From: Austropuccinia psidii
Taxonomy: Eukaryota > Basidiomycota > Pucciniomycetes > Pucciniales > Sphaerophragmiaceae
Assembly (NCBI GenBank): GCA_023105745.1
Contig: JALGQZ010000004.1
Location: 12,550,451-12,614,450 of the forward strand
Direction: 5' to 3'
Length of the DNA stretch: 64,000 nucleotides
In this document: one piece after another, positions 9,695-23,043 of the stretch
How the letters are laid out: the number at the start of each line of letters is the position of its first letter
Numbering within the stretch: the stretch's first letter is position 1
Position numbers and translations under genes: made by a program
The notes under the pieces: generated by a model
Databases searched by the model: none
The model's input: only the letters and a program-made list of their open reading frames with translations
Told to the model about the DNA's origin: nothing

Positions 9695-12600
9695 TGTGAG
9701 CCTTAGAGGTATTTTCATATACCCAAAAGACCACAAACAAAAAATTAATATACAAACATAAATAAAATAAATTTATTTACATTATTAAAGTAAAAAATTA
9801 AAAAATAAATATGAATTTATATACATAATCAAAACATTCAATTATAATTCAAAAATAAAATTACATTATATTTGAGAATTGTAAAAACAGATATTTACTT
9901 GGAAAATTAAGTAAAAATGAATTTTGAACAAAATTAACCAAAATGAAATGATTTTAGAAAAAAGTTAAATAAATCTTATCATAACTTTTTATCTAACAAA
10001 TAAACATACAAAATTTCTTTCATAATTGGATTCCTTATAAAAAATTAGGTGGGGTCACCTCTGAGTGAAATGTTTGTAACTCAACTCTAAATAAGCTTAA
10101 ATTAACTTTTTGTATTTTCTGTATAAAAGTTGAAAATCCTCAAAAACTTAATTTAATTCACATCAGATGTAGTGTTAATGATCAATTTTTGTGTTAAAAT
10201 TGAGGTGTTGTGTATATTTTAGAACTTATGAGGAATTGAAGTATTTTCAATTGAATTCAATTGAATTGTCAAAATGTGCACATGTATTACATAAGTGAAC
10301 TTTAATTTAAATATGAGGTGTCAATTATTACAGTAGTGAACTGTAAAGCTAAATTTATTTACATATGTAAATTGTAAGTATAATACATGATGAGGAATTA
10401 AAGGAAAAAATAAATTGGAAAGATTACATTTGGGGGGGAAAAGGAAATCTAGCTCTGAGGGGGAGCCAGACCCCCAAAATCCTTGCTGACAGGCGTGAGA
10501 TGTCAAAATCCACGCAATTGTTCATGAATTTTGGCCTGGAATTGAGTTACAGGGTCTGTGGACTCAATTGATGATGAGGTTTTGATACCAACCAGGGTAG
10601 TTTTAACTGTTTCCAACAGGGTAAAACTACTCTTAAGATAAAGCAATCTTAGTAAACACAGTTTTAACTGGATTCTATGTCTCTTACACTCATTCTGACG
10701 TGTTTTAAAGGCTCTAGACCAGGTATTACAATAGTAATGGCTGATTTAAGGGTCTAAAATGGCTAAAACCAGCCCTTTTTGGTCTAAACCAGGGTTCAAT
10801 GATGCCATAATTGGCTTTTCTGTTGTCAGAGTGTTTTTCACGACTGACAAGAGTAGATTCTACTTTTGGAGTAAGAACATTGATGGCTATAAAAGAATGT
10901 CTTCTTTGCCCCACTTTTCTCTTCATGTTAGAATTTTTTCCTTTTATAATTAGTTTAAACACTGTTAAACCAATCAATAAAAGATTTCAACCACCCTTTT
11001 CATATCATTTTAAACCCTTTGACCACATGAAAAAATAATTATAATCATTGTTTGTAACTCTTATAATCATTTTTACCCCTGAAGCACCCCAAAAGTGAAT
11101 TAAAGCATCTTTCATCACTGTTAACTTTGTCACTTTGTTTCCAAATTCACTCTGGTTACTTTTGGGCGTGTTTTCTCTTTAAATATATTTTTAAAGACTT
11201 TGTTCTTTAATTGATTGCTTGCAGTCCTTTTCTCAATTAATTTCAATTGAAATTGCTCTTGAATAAATTTCTTTTGTAGCCTCGAATATCTCTTGTAGAG
11301 TATTTTTGGATAAATCTTTATTGTTGGTAAAATAAAATTTTTTATTATATTATTGTTTTATACTTACAAAGCTAAAAACAATAAAATTGGTGTGTTTTCT
11401 CTTTAAAAATACTATTTCTTACTATCTTTAAATAATTTTACCGTATACAAATTTTGTGAGCCTTTGAGATATGACCACATACCCAATAAGGTCACAAAAA
11501 AGACTTAGAATAATTATACCTTTAATATAATTATATTAAAATTACTTAGAATAATTATACATTAAAAATAATTACTTAAATATACAAAAAATACCATAAA
11601 TTGGTACAAAAATTGGTTTAACTTAAAAACCAATGAATCAACATGTAAAATAAATTACACCATTGGATTCCCCATGTTAAAATACACATATACTATTTTT
11701 ATGGCATATCTGTAAAGTCAATATTTAATGAATTATAAGGTATAATACCTTATAAAAACCATAAAACCTTATTTATCTCAAGAACTAATGAAGCAACATG
11801 TGAAATAAATTGTACCAGTGGATTCCCCACGAAAATCCACACATAAAACACTTAATAAGCTAATTTCCAAAGTTAATACTTAAGGAATTAACCTGAATAT
11901 ATGCACTTTTTTGGTCAACGCATATATTCAAGGATCATAGCTAATATCTCCTAAACTATACATGATAGAATGATGAACCAAAACTAAAGTTACCACATAA
12001 TTACTGTAAGAACACAGATATGAACTTTATTTTACAAATTATAAACAAGGTTAAAACCTATGATGAAATATTGATAAAAATCAACAGAGCTGTTGACCAC
12101 TTTGTTGTGAAAGTGTTCCAAACTTAAAAAAGGGTATACAGTTGGATTCTACTAGTTCATTTGTGAAGAATGATGTGATTTTTATGATTAAATTCAGGGT
12201 ATAACCCCCTGAAATCAAGGTTTGAAGTTTAAAATATTGAATTTCGACAGAAAAGATGAGTTACAAGAAAAATCATCAAAATTGGAGTTTTGATGATGTA
12301 GTGAAAAGCTCTTAACAGCATAATACGGTTATGCCAGGCTATCAGAATTGACTCTCTGAATTACTTTAGCGTGTAAATCTTAAAAGTTATTGAGGATCAA
12401 AGTTTGAGCTTAATTTGAGCAGTTATGATCACTCACAGTAACCTTAAATTAAGTTTAACAGTCTTAAGAGTGATAAAATTGGTGAATACTATTAGTTTAT
12501 GATTAAAACTAATAAAATCCACGAAATTTGGGGTTCTGCCAAGCCTCTGATGTCATCAAACTTAGAGTTATAGTGATAACTCTAAATAATGGTGTAATAA

Positions 12601-13525
12601 TGATGTAATATGGTTTGATAATGATGTAATCATCTCCAAACCTTAAAATATTGATCAATTCCAGTGGGTATGATCAGTACACGTCTACTAGAAGCCTGTT
12701 GGACTCTAGGAGGGAGGTATTTACTATAAATAGAGCTCTTTTTACTCTATTTTCCCCTCAGACGCATCAAAAACATTAAATCAATTAAATCAAAGGTAAT
12801 TTCTTTATTCTTTATATATAAAACTATTATATTATTAAAGACCAAAGACCACCTTGTTGTAATCATCTATTTTGATGTGATTGAATCATTTATTTAATTG
12901 TTTTTGCTAAAAATCTCTTTAAAAAACTCATTTCCACGTTAAAATCCAGAATAATTTGTAATTTTCTTTATTTTTATTGTAAATACAATTTGAAAAAGTT
13001 GTATTTATATTTTTTTTTTGGCGTAAAATATTTCAAAATTATTATATTGAGTGTTAAAAGTAGGTTATTTTCTCTTATTATAATAATTTCTCTATTATTA
13101 CTCTCTTAATAATTCTTTAATTAATATAAATAGTATTTATATTAATTCATAACTTTAATATTAGTAATATTATTGTTATTAATTGTTTTTTATTAATAAA
13201 AAGCAATTTTTTACGCCTTTATTATTTGTTGGTAACAATAATAAAGAGCTTTCTAAATATATTAATTATTTTATATTAATATATTTATTTATTATATTAT
13301 ATTATTATATTTATTTAATAATATAATTATTTTACGCCATAATAATAATAATTATTTATTATTATTATATTTTTAATCTTATTTATTTAATTCATAAGGA
13401 CATTCAGAGTACAATAAGTAATAAATTAGTAATTTTTACTTATTGTTTCATAGTCAAACCTTACAAATTTTAAGGATAGGAAAGGTACTTGATATTCTAT
13501 CAAATTTTCATATCCACACCTTACA
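9695..13525 (+). repeat. Family B 5' LTR (about 1815 bp plus an inserted solo LTR)
   Basis: It starts TGTGAGCCTTAGAGG and ends CACCTTACA, followed directly by TTTGGGGGCCC. Subtracting the insertion at 11455-13465 and its 5-bp duplication leaves 1815 bp. That agrees with the reversed solo copies of 1826 bp (26664-28489) and 1821 bp (37985-39805). Confidence 0.87.
11455..13465 (+). repeat. Solo LTR related to family B, nested in the family B 5' LTR (2011 bp)
   Basis: It begins TGTGAGCCTTTGAGA and ends AACCTTACA. It is flanked by a perfect 5-bp duplication AATTT at 11450-11454 and 13466-13470. The ends resemble family B but the body differs, so it is a sister family. Its 3' part (about 13000-13390) is extremely AT-rich. 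The uninterrupted family B LTR reads straight through this point in the copy at 37985-39805. Confidence 0.85.
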
Positions 13526-13673
13526 TTTGGGGGCCCAGACATGATATTTTACCTGTGACATATTTTTTTTACTCTTTTTTGAATCCTTTTTCTTATATTG
13601 GAAATTTAAAAAACATATAAAAAATACTTATAATTCAAAAAATCCATAAAAGAATATTTTTTTCATATTATAA

Positions 13674-13749
13674 GTGAGGCTTATATTCTTATTTCTGTTT
13701 TGAGGTACCTATTTTTAACTTAATTAATTGGCTTTTTCATTAATTTTAG
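13674..13749 (+). other. Leader intron building the ORF1 start codon (family B)
   Basis: The donor GTGAGG follows ATTATAA, and the acceptor ATTTTAG precedes TGTCTGAC. Joining A13673 to TG creates ATG followed by TCT GAC AAC in an open frame. This mirrors the family A arrangement (TTATAA before the donor, TG after the acceptor) although the surrounding sequence differs. The intron would be 76 nt. Confidence 0.55.
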
Positions 13750-14644
13750 TGTCTGACAACTTGGTAAGGCAAGAAAACATTGAAACAGCCTCAACAGTTA
13801 CCAGCATTATTCCTGCCAGTACTGTTAATTCTGACCATAATAGTACTGTTATTGTGACTCAGAATAATCAACCTGAACCAATTTCTTCTGAATTGATTAA
13901 CTTGGATATAAGTAATACTCCTCAGAAAGCTAAGAATTTCGCCAATATTAGGTTTTTTGACGTATATATACTATTTTAAAGCTTTTTAATCATAAAATAT
14001 GCCTTCAACCAGATCAGGAGCCAGCTATAAACCCCCAAGCAGCTCCCAGAAATGTCATAGACATGATTATGGCAGAAGCCAATCAGTTACAGAAGGACAA
14101 GGGTCAGTTGATGACCTCTAACTTAATAAATTGTGTCATTCTGAAGCTGATAAAACTGTTTTACCTTCAAAAAGAGTTGACACCCGCCACAACAAGCCTC
14201 AGTGGACATTTACAAAGCCAGCCAGAAGGCTTACAATAATGCATTGAAGCACAAAGAGTACCAGATCCTTTCAGATCTGTGGAAAAACTCCATGAATTCT
14301 TACCTGACTGTGAGGAAATTCCTGGGCCATCCGAACACTTGCAAGGTACTCAATGGATGGCATCCATTGATGTAAAAGAAGAACATGATGCTCTTAACAG
14401 AAGAATGGAGGAAAAACAACTCTCCACCACCCAAACAAGTGCCAAAAACAGCTCCAGTGGCCAGAAGCAGCAATTCCAACATGAAAAAGCAGCCACAAGC
14501 CCAGAAGCATGGAAAAGGAAAAGCACCAGCCACAACACCTTACAGCCAGGGCTACAGGATGCCATGGAAAATGTATTTCAGATGGTCAGAACAATGATGG
14601 AATTACAAAAGAAGGAGGAAGCCAGATTAAAATATCTGAAATAA
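13750..14644 (+). pseudogene. Family B ORF1 relic
   Basis: With the spliced ATG the product starts MSDNLVRQEN and runs as a Thr/Asn/Ser-rich segment to about 13950. A second intron, ending near the CAG/AG before 14021, probably follows. The next recognisable piece (IDMIMAEANQLQKDKG, then EKLHEFLPDCEEIPGPSEHL) continues to a stop at 14642-14644. An in-frame TAA near 14238 and the uncertain splice make this copy non-functional. Like family A ORF1 it lies upstream of gag and overlaps the gag frame. No enzymatic motif is seen. Confidence 0.5.
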
Positions 14645-15277
14645 TTTCTGATATTTTTGATTCTATCCCAGAATTGTATGAAGCTATAACCAACATAAAA
14701 AGTCATATTTCTGATAAAAATTCATCAATTTGTAACAATCTTAAAACAAATAACTTGAGTCTGATCCAAATCAATGAAACACTTATGTGTTTTGAAAAAG
14801 TCTCAAGAACAATTAAAACATTCAATAATGATAATTTTTTTGGCAATAAGTTAATTGAACAATCTTCCATTATTAAAGAATTAACAGAAAAATATTCTAA
14901 ATTCAATATTGATGACATAATTGAAACAAGAATTAAGCAAACCATAAATATTATCAAGAAAGATAACAAGAAAGTCCTTGATGCCATTTCAAATTCATTT
15001 ACTGAAGTAAAGACATATGCCATTGCCTTGAAAAAGTGTTTTGATGCTTCACAAGAAGAAGTATCAAAATTATCAATGAAATTGAATCAAGTCACTGCTG
15101 ATAATACAAGACAGACAGAACTATGGCAAGAACTGACACATAAAGAAGAAATGTATAAAATTGAAGTAATAAATTTAATACAAGCCTTCCAACATGAATA
15201 CACAAATTGCCAAAGGTGTAGCAACAGTAAAATTAATTATATTGAACAAATACTGAACACCTTACCAAGAATGTCTA
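14509..15277 (+). pseudogene. Family B Gag, N-terminal coiled-coil part
   Basis: This open frame is rich in Asn, Lys, Glu and Ile and looks largely helical (ELYEAITNIKSHISD, NLSLIQINETLMCFEKV, EEVSKLSMKLNQV), as expected for the N-terminal part of a Gag assembly domain. It overlaps the end of ORF1 in another frame. A reversed family A solo LTR interrupts it at 15278. Across the insertion the reading continues in phase as PRM-ST-PLNQNEGT, which shows the insertion hit a contiguous gag. Confidence 0.7.
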
Positions 15278-16716
15278 TGTCAGGCTGAGTCTATGATAAA
15301 GGTGTATATGAGTATTTACAAGCTTTAACTATGACTGTGACACGGTAAAAATGGTTTTAAAAGATGATAAGATTCATAATAAATGATTTAATTTAAGATT
15401 TATAGGGCTTTACTATAGAAATATAGTGGTGGTGAGCGCTGTTGAAAGCCCTGGGTGCAGCTTTACCTGTTGGATTACAATAATAAAGACTACAATACTT
15501 TAAATTAAGAGTATACCTGATTATTTAACCAAGAGTAAAACTGTTTTTGACATTTTACTACGTAGGTTATTCAAGAGCAGGATGAGGAAAGGTTTTTGGC
15601 TGTGAAAAGCCCTCCTTTTATCCTGAAATTGAGGTGGAAAGGCTGCTAGACCTTTCCACGTAGAGGAAGTAAAGATTTTTCACTCTCCAGGACAGGCTTG
15701 TGGTTTGCAAACAGCCTGTATACCCTGTATTGGGCTCAGATGTGGTTTTGAAACCACATCTGGGCAGTTTTCACCAATACAGGGTGAAAATTTTCATCTG
15801 GGGACCTCACAGCCTGATTCTGACGTGTATGACGCGTAGAATGCTGTACAGAAACTGTATGGGACCCCAGTATTGACTGAAATATGAGGTATTGAAGTAA
15901 AAACATGCTTCTTCGTCTATTTGACACCTCATATTCATGGTTATGGGATATTATCCCATGGTAAGGCTGTATCTGACAGCAGGTGGGATTTTGACCTTAA
16001 AATGGTCATAACTCTGTCAGTGTTTGAGATATCAAGCTCAAAGTTGGTTCATTGAATAGCCCTGTATGAGATCTACACAATGGTACCCAACTTGACATGG
16101 TTATCATTAAATATGACAAAGTTATCCCATGTACAAGTATTTTTGTACATTGGCGTGGTCTGGTCAAAAGCTGTATTAAGCTTGTTTGGCCAATAACTTC
16201 TGTTGTAGTTGAGTTATGAGGAAATGGATGGCACCATCAGATAGCCCTGATTGTGCTCTTTCCAAAAAGACCCCACTTTAGGTATCTCACACTAAAACTG
16301 TAAAAGTTAGATGAGAGGTGAATGTTTTGTTCACCCTTATTTGGTCTGAATTTGACCATAACTCAAGTAATACTGGTTGTAGCTCAGTTTGGCTGGTACC
16401 ATTGGATAGCCCTGGCTTAGAGCTTCATTTTGAATACCCATTTGATGGGGTTAAGCCTCTCCTTCTAGATTTTAGATGAGAGGTGAAAATTAAGGTTTAT
16501 GCTCAGCAATAACTTTGAGCAGGAATAACTTTGTTGTTTCTTGTCCTATGGTGATGGGACTTATATTTTCAGAACGAGGTAAGTTTCCTCTCTCTTCTGA
16601 TACCTTTTGAGCTAATTTGGCTCAGCTCCATGTTTTGGTGGTATTTTGGCTATACCATTGGTTTATGGTATTTTGGCTGTCATGCTTGTGCTCTGGTTTT
16701 GAGTCACAGGCTGACA
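15278..16716 (-). repeat. Solo LTR of family A, reversed, inside family B gag (1439 bp)
   Basis: It reads TGTCAGGCTGAG to CAGGCTGACA on the plus strand and is the reverse complement of the family A LTR, with identical length. It is flanked by perfect GTCTA duplications at 15273-15277 and 16717-16721. No internal sequence remains, so it is the product of LTR-LTR recombination. Confidence 0.93.
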
Positions 16717-18260
16717 GTCTACACCTCTGAATCAAAATGAGGGCACAATAATTCCAAATCCAAAAATATTGGATTCTGACAATTCACAGTTGGAAAATGA
16801 ACTGTCCACTTCTTTTCTAACTTGGAACCATGAATGGCCAAGCACTTTTCAAAGAAGTACCAAAACTCAAAGAATGGCCTCACTTCAGTGGTGAAGAAGA
16901 ATATGACCATATGGAATTCATCAGAGGAATTGACATGATTAAAGAAGATTTTGAATTACCAGACATATTGGTAACAGCAAGATTTAACACCTTGTTTACC
17001 AGATCAGCTCACAGATGGTATATCAAATTAAGACAAGCACATGGACACCAAAGTTGGACTTGGTGGAAAAACCAAATTATCAACAAATGGGCCAATGATG
17101 CTTGGATATTTAGAGTGGAAACAGCCTTTGAATCTGCCAAATTGAATGCTGATAAAGACAAAGCTTTACCATGGTTTTGCCAACAAAAAGACAGATTAAC
17201 GGCATTGTATCCTGACATGTCAGAATTTATTATCCACAGAAAGATTCTTAGACAATGCGGAGGTGACTTAGAGCATTCTGTCAAAAGAAGGACTACTGCA
17301 CAATCTTCATCAGAAGATATTATTAATATATTAGAAGAAGTAACCACCAGAACCAAGATTGGTTCTAGTAGGGTGAATCTCAAAGCAAGGTTTAATACAC
17401 CTTGGAAAGATTCTGTGTAAAAAAATCCCAAAGAAAACTCTAATAATGTTAAATATAAACCTGCAGATATAATCAGAAAGTGCCATATTTGCCAAAGCAC
17501 CACCCACTCAGCCAATACATGTCCAAAAAGGGGGGAAATCAATCAAATTGACATTGAAAAAGGACCTGATGTTGAAAAAGACAATAATATTGAAGAAAGC
17601 TCAGATGATAAGTAATCAATATTTTCTGAATCCTCAAAGGATATATAAAATATCAATGCCACCTTTGACATCATGGAATCTTATTCCCACTTGCCACAAT
17701 TGAGCAATAGTCAACTTGATTTGTCAAAAATTCAAGATGCACAACTTATGAAAACCAAACCAAACAGGGGAAAAGGTTATACAGCTGGTAACACCTATAT
17801 AACAGAAGTAGTGATTGACAATAATCCTACTAAACCTTTGCTTGGCCCAGGAGCCTTCTGCTCTTGTGTTGGTAAATCTTTTCTTAAGACTTGTGTACCA
17901 AATTTTGAAGACCAATTGTTACCAATTGATGATATAAAATTCAACAGGGCAAGTAATCCAATGAAATAATTAGGAATCTTTGAGACCAATGTCATATTCC
18001 CACACATAAATGTGAATTTAAGAATCAGCATTGAATTTGTTGTTATGGAAAATTGCTCTAGTACCCATTTTATATTGGGAAATGACTATTTAATCATTTA
18101 TGGGATAGATTTTCATAACAACAAAGACAGATACTTTACTATTGGAGACAATAAGCGCCAAAAATTTGCCTTTTTACCATTTAAAAGACAAATTACAGTA
18201 AACAAAGTATCACCAATCAACTTAGAGTTAGAGAAATTCAAGTCTGAACAGTTAAATTAA
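16717..18260 (+). pseudogene. Family B Gag C-terminal part and protease
   Basis: After the solo LTR the frame resumes, with one shift near 16815. It gives the Gag core (WPHFSGEEEYDHMEFIRG, HRWYIKLRQAHG) and a zinc knuckle (CHICQSTTHSANTC) near 17480. The protease region follows with LLGPGAFCSCVG, where Gly (GGC, 17844-17846) replaces the catalytic Asp expected from the D-S/T/P-G motif. Stops lie at 17418-17420, near 17613 and 17646, at 17967-17969 and at 18258-18260, all in one frame. It cannot encode an active protease. Confidence 0.78.
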
Positions 18261-19725
18261 GCTGAAATAAGCCTTCATATGACTGATAATCAGGAAAATG
18301 AACTTTCTGCCCTTTTATATGACCACAGAGGAGCATTTGAATCAGACAAAAAAAACTTTGGGAGCAATTATTGGTCATGAAATTGACATCATCCTTAATA
18401 TTGAGAGACCTTATCCACCACTCTTAAGAAGACCTGCATATCCAGCAAGTCCTAAATCAAGAGAAGCTCTAGAAATTCCTATTAACAAACTCTTAGATCT
18501 TGGTGTAATAAGAAAGGTTGGCCACAATGAAGAAGTAGAAGTAACTACACCAGTCATAGTGGCATGGCATAATGGAAAATCTAGAATGGTTGGGGAATTT
18601 AGAGCTCTGAACACTTACACTGTTCCAGACAGGTACCCAATACCAAAAATACAAATTGCCATCACCCAAATATCTCAAGCAGTGTATATAAGCCCTATGG
18701 ATGCCCTTAAAGGGTTTCATCAAAATGTAGTGACACCAAGAGCAAGGAAATACTTAAGAATTATTGTTCATTGTGGAGTTTATGAATATGTGAGGATGCC
18801 TTTTGGAATCAAAAATGCACCTTCACACTTCAAAAGAATGATGAATGAAATTTTCCCTGAAGAGCTTTCAGATGGATGGTTAATCATTTACATTTATGAC
18901 ATTTTTGTCTGTTCCAAAACTTGGGAAGAACATCTGTACAGATTATCCAGAGGTTTGACAAAAATCCAATCTGTCAACATGAAAATGTCCTTAAAAAATG
19001 CCATTTTTGATTTAAAGAGCTTAAAGCACTGGGACATGTAGTATCTGGTTTATGGCTTGGAATTGACAAAAGCAATGTTCCAGCAGTATTGCTGAAACCT
19101 ATTCCTCAGAAAAAGAAAGAAATTCAGTCATTTTTGGGGTTTTCAGGATATTACAGGCAACATATTAAAGATTTTGCATCCATAGCAAGACCTTTTTATA
19201 AATTATGTGACAAATACACAGTATTTGAAATGACTGTTGACAGAGTCAAAGCCTTTGAATCTCTGAGACAATCCTTGACCACTGCTCCACTCTTACTGAT
19301 TTCAGACTTTAAGCTGCCTTTTAAGCTTTATATTGATGCATTGGCAGATGGAATTGGTGCTGCACTTCATCAAGTCCAGATTATCAATGATACACCTGTG
19401 GAAGGACCCATATGCTTCATTTCCAGGCAAATCAAACCAACTGAATCCAGATATGGAGCAAGTCAGATGGAGTTTTAAGCCTTGTTTGGGCTTTAGAAAA
19501 ACTCAATTACTTTCTGGATGGATGTGTTTTTGAAGTAATAACAGATTGTACCTCTGTTAAATCACTTTTAAACATGAAAACACCCAACAGACTAATGCTC
19601 AGATGGCAAATAGCCACACAAGAGTATAGGGGCAATATGACTATTGTTCATAAAAATGGTAATATTCATAAAAATGTAGATGGACTAAGCAGATGGCCAT
19701 TACCAAATAATATTTATAATCCTGC
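18261..19725 (+). pseudogene. Family B reverse transcriptase and RNase H relic
   Basis: RT motifs follow those of family [28 protein letters not shown], then WLIIYIYD. The catalytic YIDD has become YIYD, with TAT at 18895-18897. Frameshifts occur near an A-run around 18350, near 19020 and near 19475. The RNase H part ([16 protein letters not shown], then RYGASQME, ending VDGLSRWPL) is split across frames. All this marks long-dead coding sequence. Confidence 0.82.
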
Positions 19726-21345
19726 TTATGTGCCAGAAGAAGCTTCCCCACAGATCCCAATAGAAGGAATAATTATTACAGACTTGAACACCACCTTCTT
19801 TGAAGAAGTAAGAAAAAGCTACACTCAAGATAATAATTGTAGCATCTTATGCCAATTACTTAACAAAGACTGTAAAGACAACTCTCTAATACATGCCTTG
19901 GATGAGGTATGGAAGAAATATTATGATGAAGGAAGATTTCACCTACTGGATGGTAGAATTTACCACAGGACCAAGCACCCATGTGTCATGACAGTTGTGG
20001 ACAGGTAATTAATCAATCTTGTACTGAAAGAATGCCATGACAGCCCCTTTTCAGGACATCTGCCTGAAGACAGAACAAGAGAAAAAGTAAAGACCTGCAT
20101 ATGGTGGCCAATGTTTCAGAAAGATGTTTCAGTGTATTGCAAAACCTGTGACAGATGTCAAAAGGCAAATAAATCCACAGGAAAAAGACTTGGAAATATG
20201 ATCAAAATCCAAGAACCCAGAAGACCTTGGTAAATTGTCCATATGGATTGGGTAACTGGCCTACCACCAGGAGGTGAAAGAAGTTATAATGCTTGCCAAG
20301 TGATTGTAGACAGATTTAGTGAAACTCCAATCTTTTTACCAAGTCACAAAGATGATACAGCCATGGATACAGCTCTTCTAATGTGGAATAGAGTAGCTTC
20401 ATGGACTGGAATATTGACAAATATATTAATGACAGGGATCCCAAACTCACTTCAGCACTGTGGACAAATACTCACCAATTATTGGGCACTAAATTGTCTT
20501 TCTCTACAGCCTACCACCCACAAAATGATGGTCTAGCTGAAAGGCTGATACAAACCTTAGAAGATATGGTTAGAAGATTTTGTGAATATGGCCTTGAATT
20601 AAAAGATTGTGATGAATTCATTCATGATTGGTGTACTCTTTTACCAGAATTAGAATGGGCATATAAGACATCAATTCATGCCAGTACCAATCAAACTCCT
20701 GCTATTCTAGAAAAAGGATGGAATCCCAAGTTATCCCAAGGTTCTTTAAGAAAAGATTTGGTTCAAATACATCCTAAAGCTTCCAGCTTCAAATGAATGC
20801 TAGAAAAAGCTAGAAAGCATGCAGTAAGATGCAAGGAAGACTAATTTTCATATGCTAAAGATAAATGGGACAAATCACATGCCACTCCAGATTCCAAAGT
20901 GGGGGATTTAGTACTAGTATCCACCACAAACTTCAATAACATCAAAGGATCTAAAAAGCTCAAAGACCCCTTTTCAGGACCTTTTTTTATTAAAACCCTC
21001 CATGGGTAAAATTCTGTTGAAGTAGAATTATCTGAAGAACTTAGTAATAAGCATCCTACATTTCCAGTGAGCTTGATAAAGCCATATAAATCTAGTGATG
21101 CTGAAAGGTTTCCCTTAAGGAATAAAGTTCCACAAGTTATACCTCCTATTGAGACATCTGGAATTAAGAAAATTATCAAAGTTCTTGAAGAAAGAAAATT
21201 AAAAACCAAAAAAGTATGGGAATACCTTGTTAGGTACAGTGACCCAACTTGTGAAAATGAATGGTTAGAAGAAAAGGACATACCTGAAGCTACCAAACTT
21301 CTCAGAAGATTCAGAAATACTAGAAATAACAATATTACAAAGTAA
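19726..21345 (+). pseudogene. Family B integrase relic
   Basis: It has the zinc module (HRTKHP, ending CDRCQKANK), the core acids (HMDWVTGL; NDRDPKLTSALW; DGLAERLIQTLED) and the C-terminal part (HPTFPVSLIKPY, then a chromo-like YLVRYSD and NEWLEEKDIP). In-frame stops occur at 20006-20008, near 20231, at 20794-20796 and near 21007, with one frameshift near 20400-20430. The polypurine tract follows at 21358. Confidence 0.82.
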
Positions 21346-21369
21346 TATTTCTTTTTTAGGGGGAGGGAA

Positions 21370-22139
21370 TGTGAGCCTTAGAGGTATTTCCATATACCCA
21401 AAAGACCACAAACAAAAAATCAATATACAAACATAAATAAAATAAATTTATTTAAATTATTAAAATAAAAATTAAAATATAGATATGAATTTATATACAT
21501 AATCAAACAATTTAATTCTAATTCAAAAATAAAAATACATTGAATTTGAAAATTGTAAAAACACATTTTTACTTGAAAAATTAAGTAAAAATGAATTTTT
21601 AACAAAATTAACCAAAATAAAATAATTTTAGAAAAAAGTTAAATAAATTTTATCTTAACTTTTTATCTAGCAAATAAATATATAAAATTTATTTCACCAT
21701 TGGATTCCTTATAAAAAATTAGGTGGGGTCACCTCTGAGTGAAATTTTTGTAACTCAACTCTAAATAAGCTTAAATTAAGTTTTTTGTATTTTCTGTACA
21801 AAAGTTGAAAATCCTAAAAACCTTAATTTAATTCACATCACATGTAGTGTTAATCATCAATTTTTGTGTTAAAATTGAGGTGTTGTGTATATTTTAGAAG
21901 TTATGAGGAATTGAAATATTTTCAATTGAATTGAATTGAGATGTCAAAATGTGCGCATGTATTACATAAGTGAACTTTGATTTACATATGAGGTGTCAAT
22001 TATTACAATAGTGTGCTGTAAAACTCAATTTAATTACATATATAAATTGTAAGTATAATACATGATGAGGAATTAAAGGAAAAAATAAATTGGAAAGATT
22101 CAATTTTTGGGGGAAAAGGAACCCTAGCTCTAAGGGGGA
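21370..22139 (+). repeat. Family B 3' LTR, truncated
   Basis: It starts TGTGAGCCTTAGAGG directly after AGGGGGAGGGAA and matches the 5' LTR up to AAGGGGGA. At 22140 the sequence switches to LINE ORF1. The rest of the LTR does not reappear downstream of the LINEs, so it was deleted as well as interrupted. Confidence 0.87.
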
Positions 22140-23043
22140 CGCTGAAAAATTAACACAGAACACCAGAACCCAGCCTACGCCAACAGGAACTCCACATCCT
22201 CTCCCAGTGCCCCCAAATAGGGCAATAAACATGTTTAAGCAAGAAAATATCCTCATGAGAACTAAGCAAGAAGGAGAGAAACCATTCCAGAAAGATAATG
22301 CAGAAAGAATTGCATGTAAGGTTATCAAAGCCTTTAAATCTCTGAATGTCAGAGTGAATGGAGAAGAGATAGAAATAAAATCAGTAACCAGATATGAGTT
22401 GGGCAACATAAGATTTTACACTAAAGACAGAGCACAAGCGAGATGGCTATTAGAAAACAGACATCGCTGGACTCACCTAGCTGACCCTCTCTTCATCACA
22501 TCCCAAGCTCTATTTCCTGTTTTAATCCATTCAGTACCAACACAATTTGATATTGCAGACAAGTCATTAGTCAAAGAATTCTGCCAAGAAAATGACATTC
22601 CAATAGAGTCCCTTAAGAAATTGAAATGGGTAGGTGACCCATGTAGTGAAGAAAAAGCTCATGGCTCATTAATTGCCTACTTAAGTGATAAAGAGATTGC
22701 TAACAATATTATTAGAGGACACCTAGCATACAAAAGATCACACCTACAAACGGTAAGCTTTCAACCAGGACCAATTCAATGCTTTAATTGCCTAAAGATA
22801 GGCGACATAGCATGAAGCTGTAAGAATAGGCCCATAAGAATAAGGTGTGGCCATCAACACAATGTAAGAGAATGCAAGGAAGAGATAGAAGATAAACACT
22901 GCATCAGATGCATGAACTACAACATGGAAAATGACAAACCTGTTGATAGAACGGATTAAAAGTACTTCCATTCAGTATTCAGTAACAAGTGCCCCATTAA
23001 GCAGGCCGAACTGGAGAAATCCAGCACAGCCAGACACTTATGA
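22140..23043 (+). pseudogene. LINE ORF1 (zinc-knuckle nucleic-acid-binding protein), broken
   Basis: It encodes the conserved ORF1 core (GNIRFYTKDRAQARWLLENR, LVKEFCQENDIP, LKKLKWVGDP) ending in a knuckle that starts CFNCLKIGDIA. An in-frame TGA at 22813-22815 cuts the knuckle, and a second stop lies near 22959. The first credible ATG is at 22231; any earlier reading enters the family B LTR. The frame ends at TGA 23041-23043, which overlaps the ORF2 ATG at 23040-23042. In LINEs this layout allows termination-reinitiation. Confidence 0.78.

Larger units (their letters stand above)
9695..22139 (+). mobile_element. Ty3/Gypsy LTR retrotransposon, family B (degenerate)
   Basis: The 5' LTR (9695-13525, inflated by an inserted solo LTR), leader, ORF1, gag, pol and polypurine tract are all recognisable. 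The 3' LTR is cut off at 22139, where a LINE begins. The domain order and many Pol motifs are those of family A, but LTR and leader sequences differ. The coding regions carry many stops and frameshifts, and catalytic residues of protease and RT are replaced. It sits in the integrase relic; the left flank is AAAGG, and the right target copy is lost. Confidence 0.88.

Noticed and set aside
22090..22230. Extended start of the LINE ORF1 into the family B LTR
   Set aside because: The extension starts at TTG and lies partly in LTR sequence, so it is a chance fusion at the insertion boundary.
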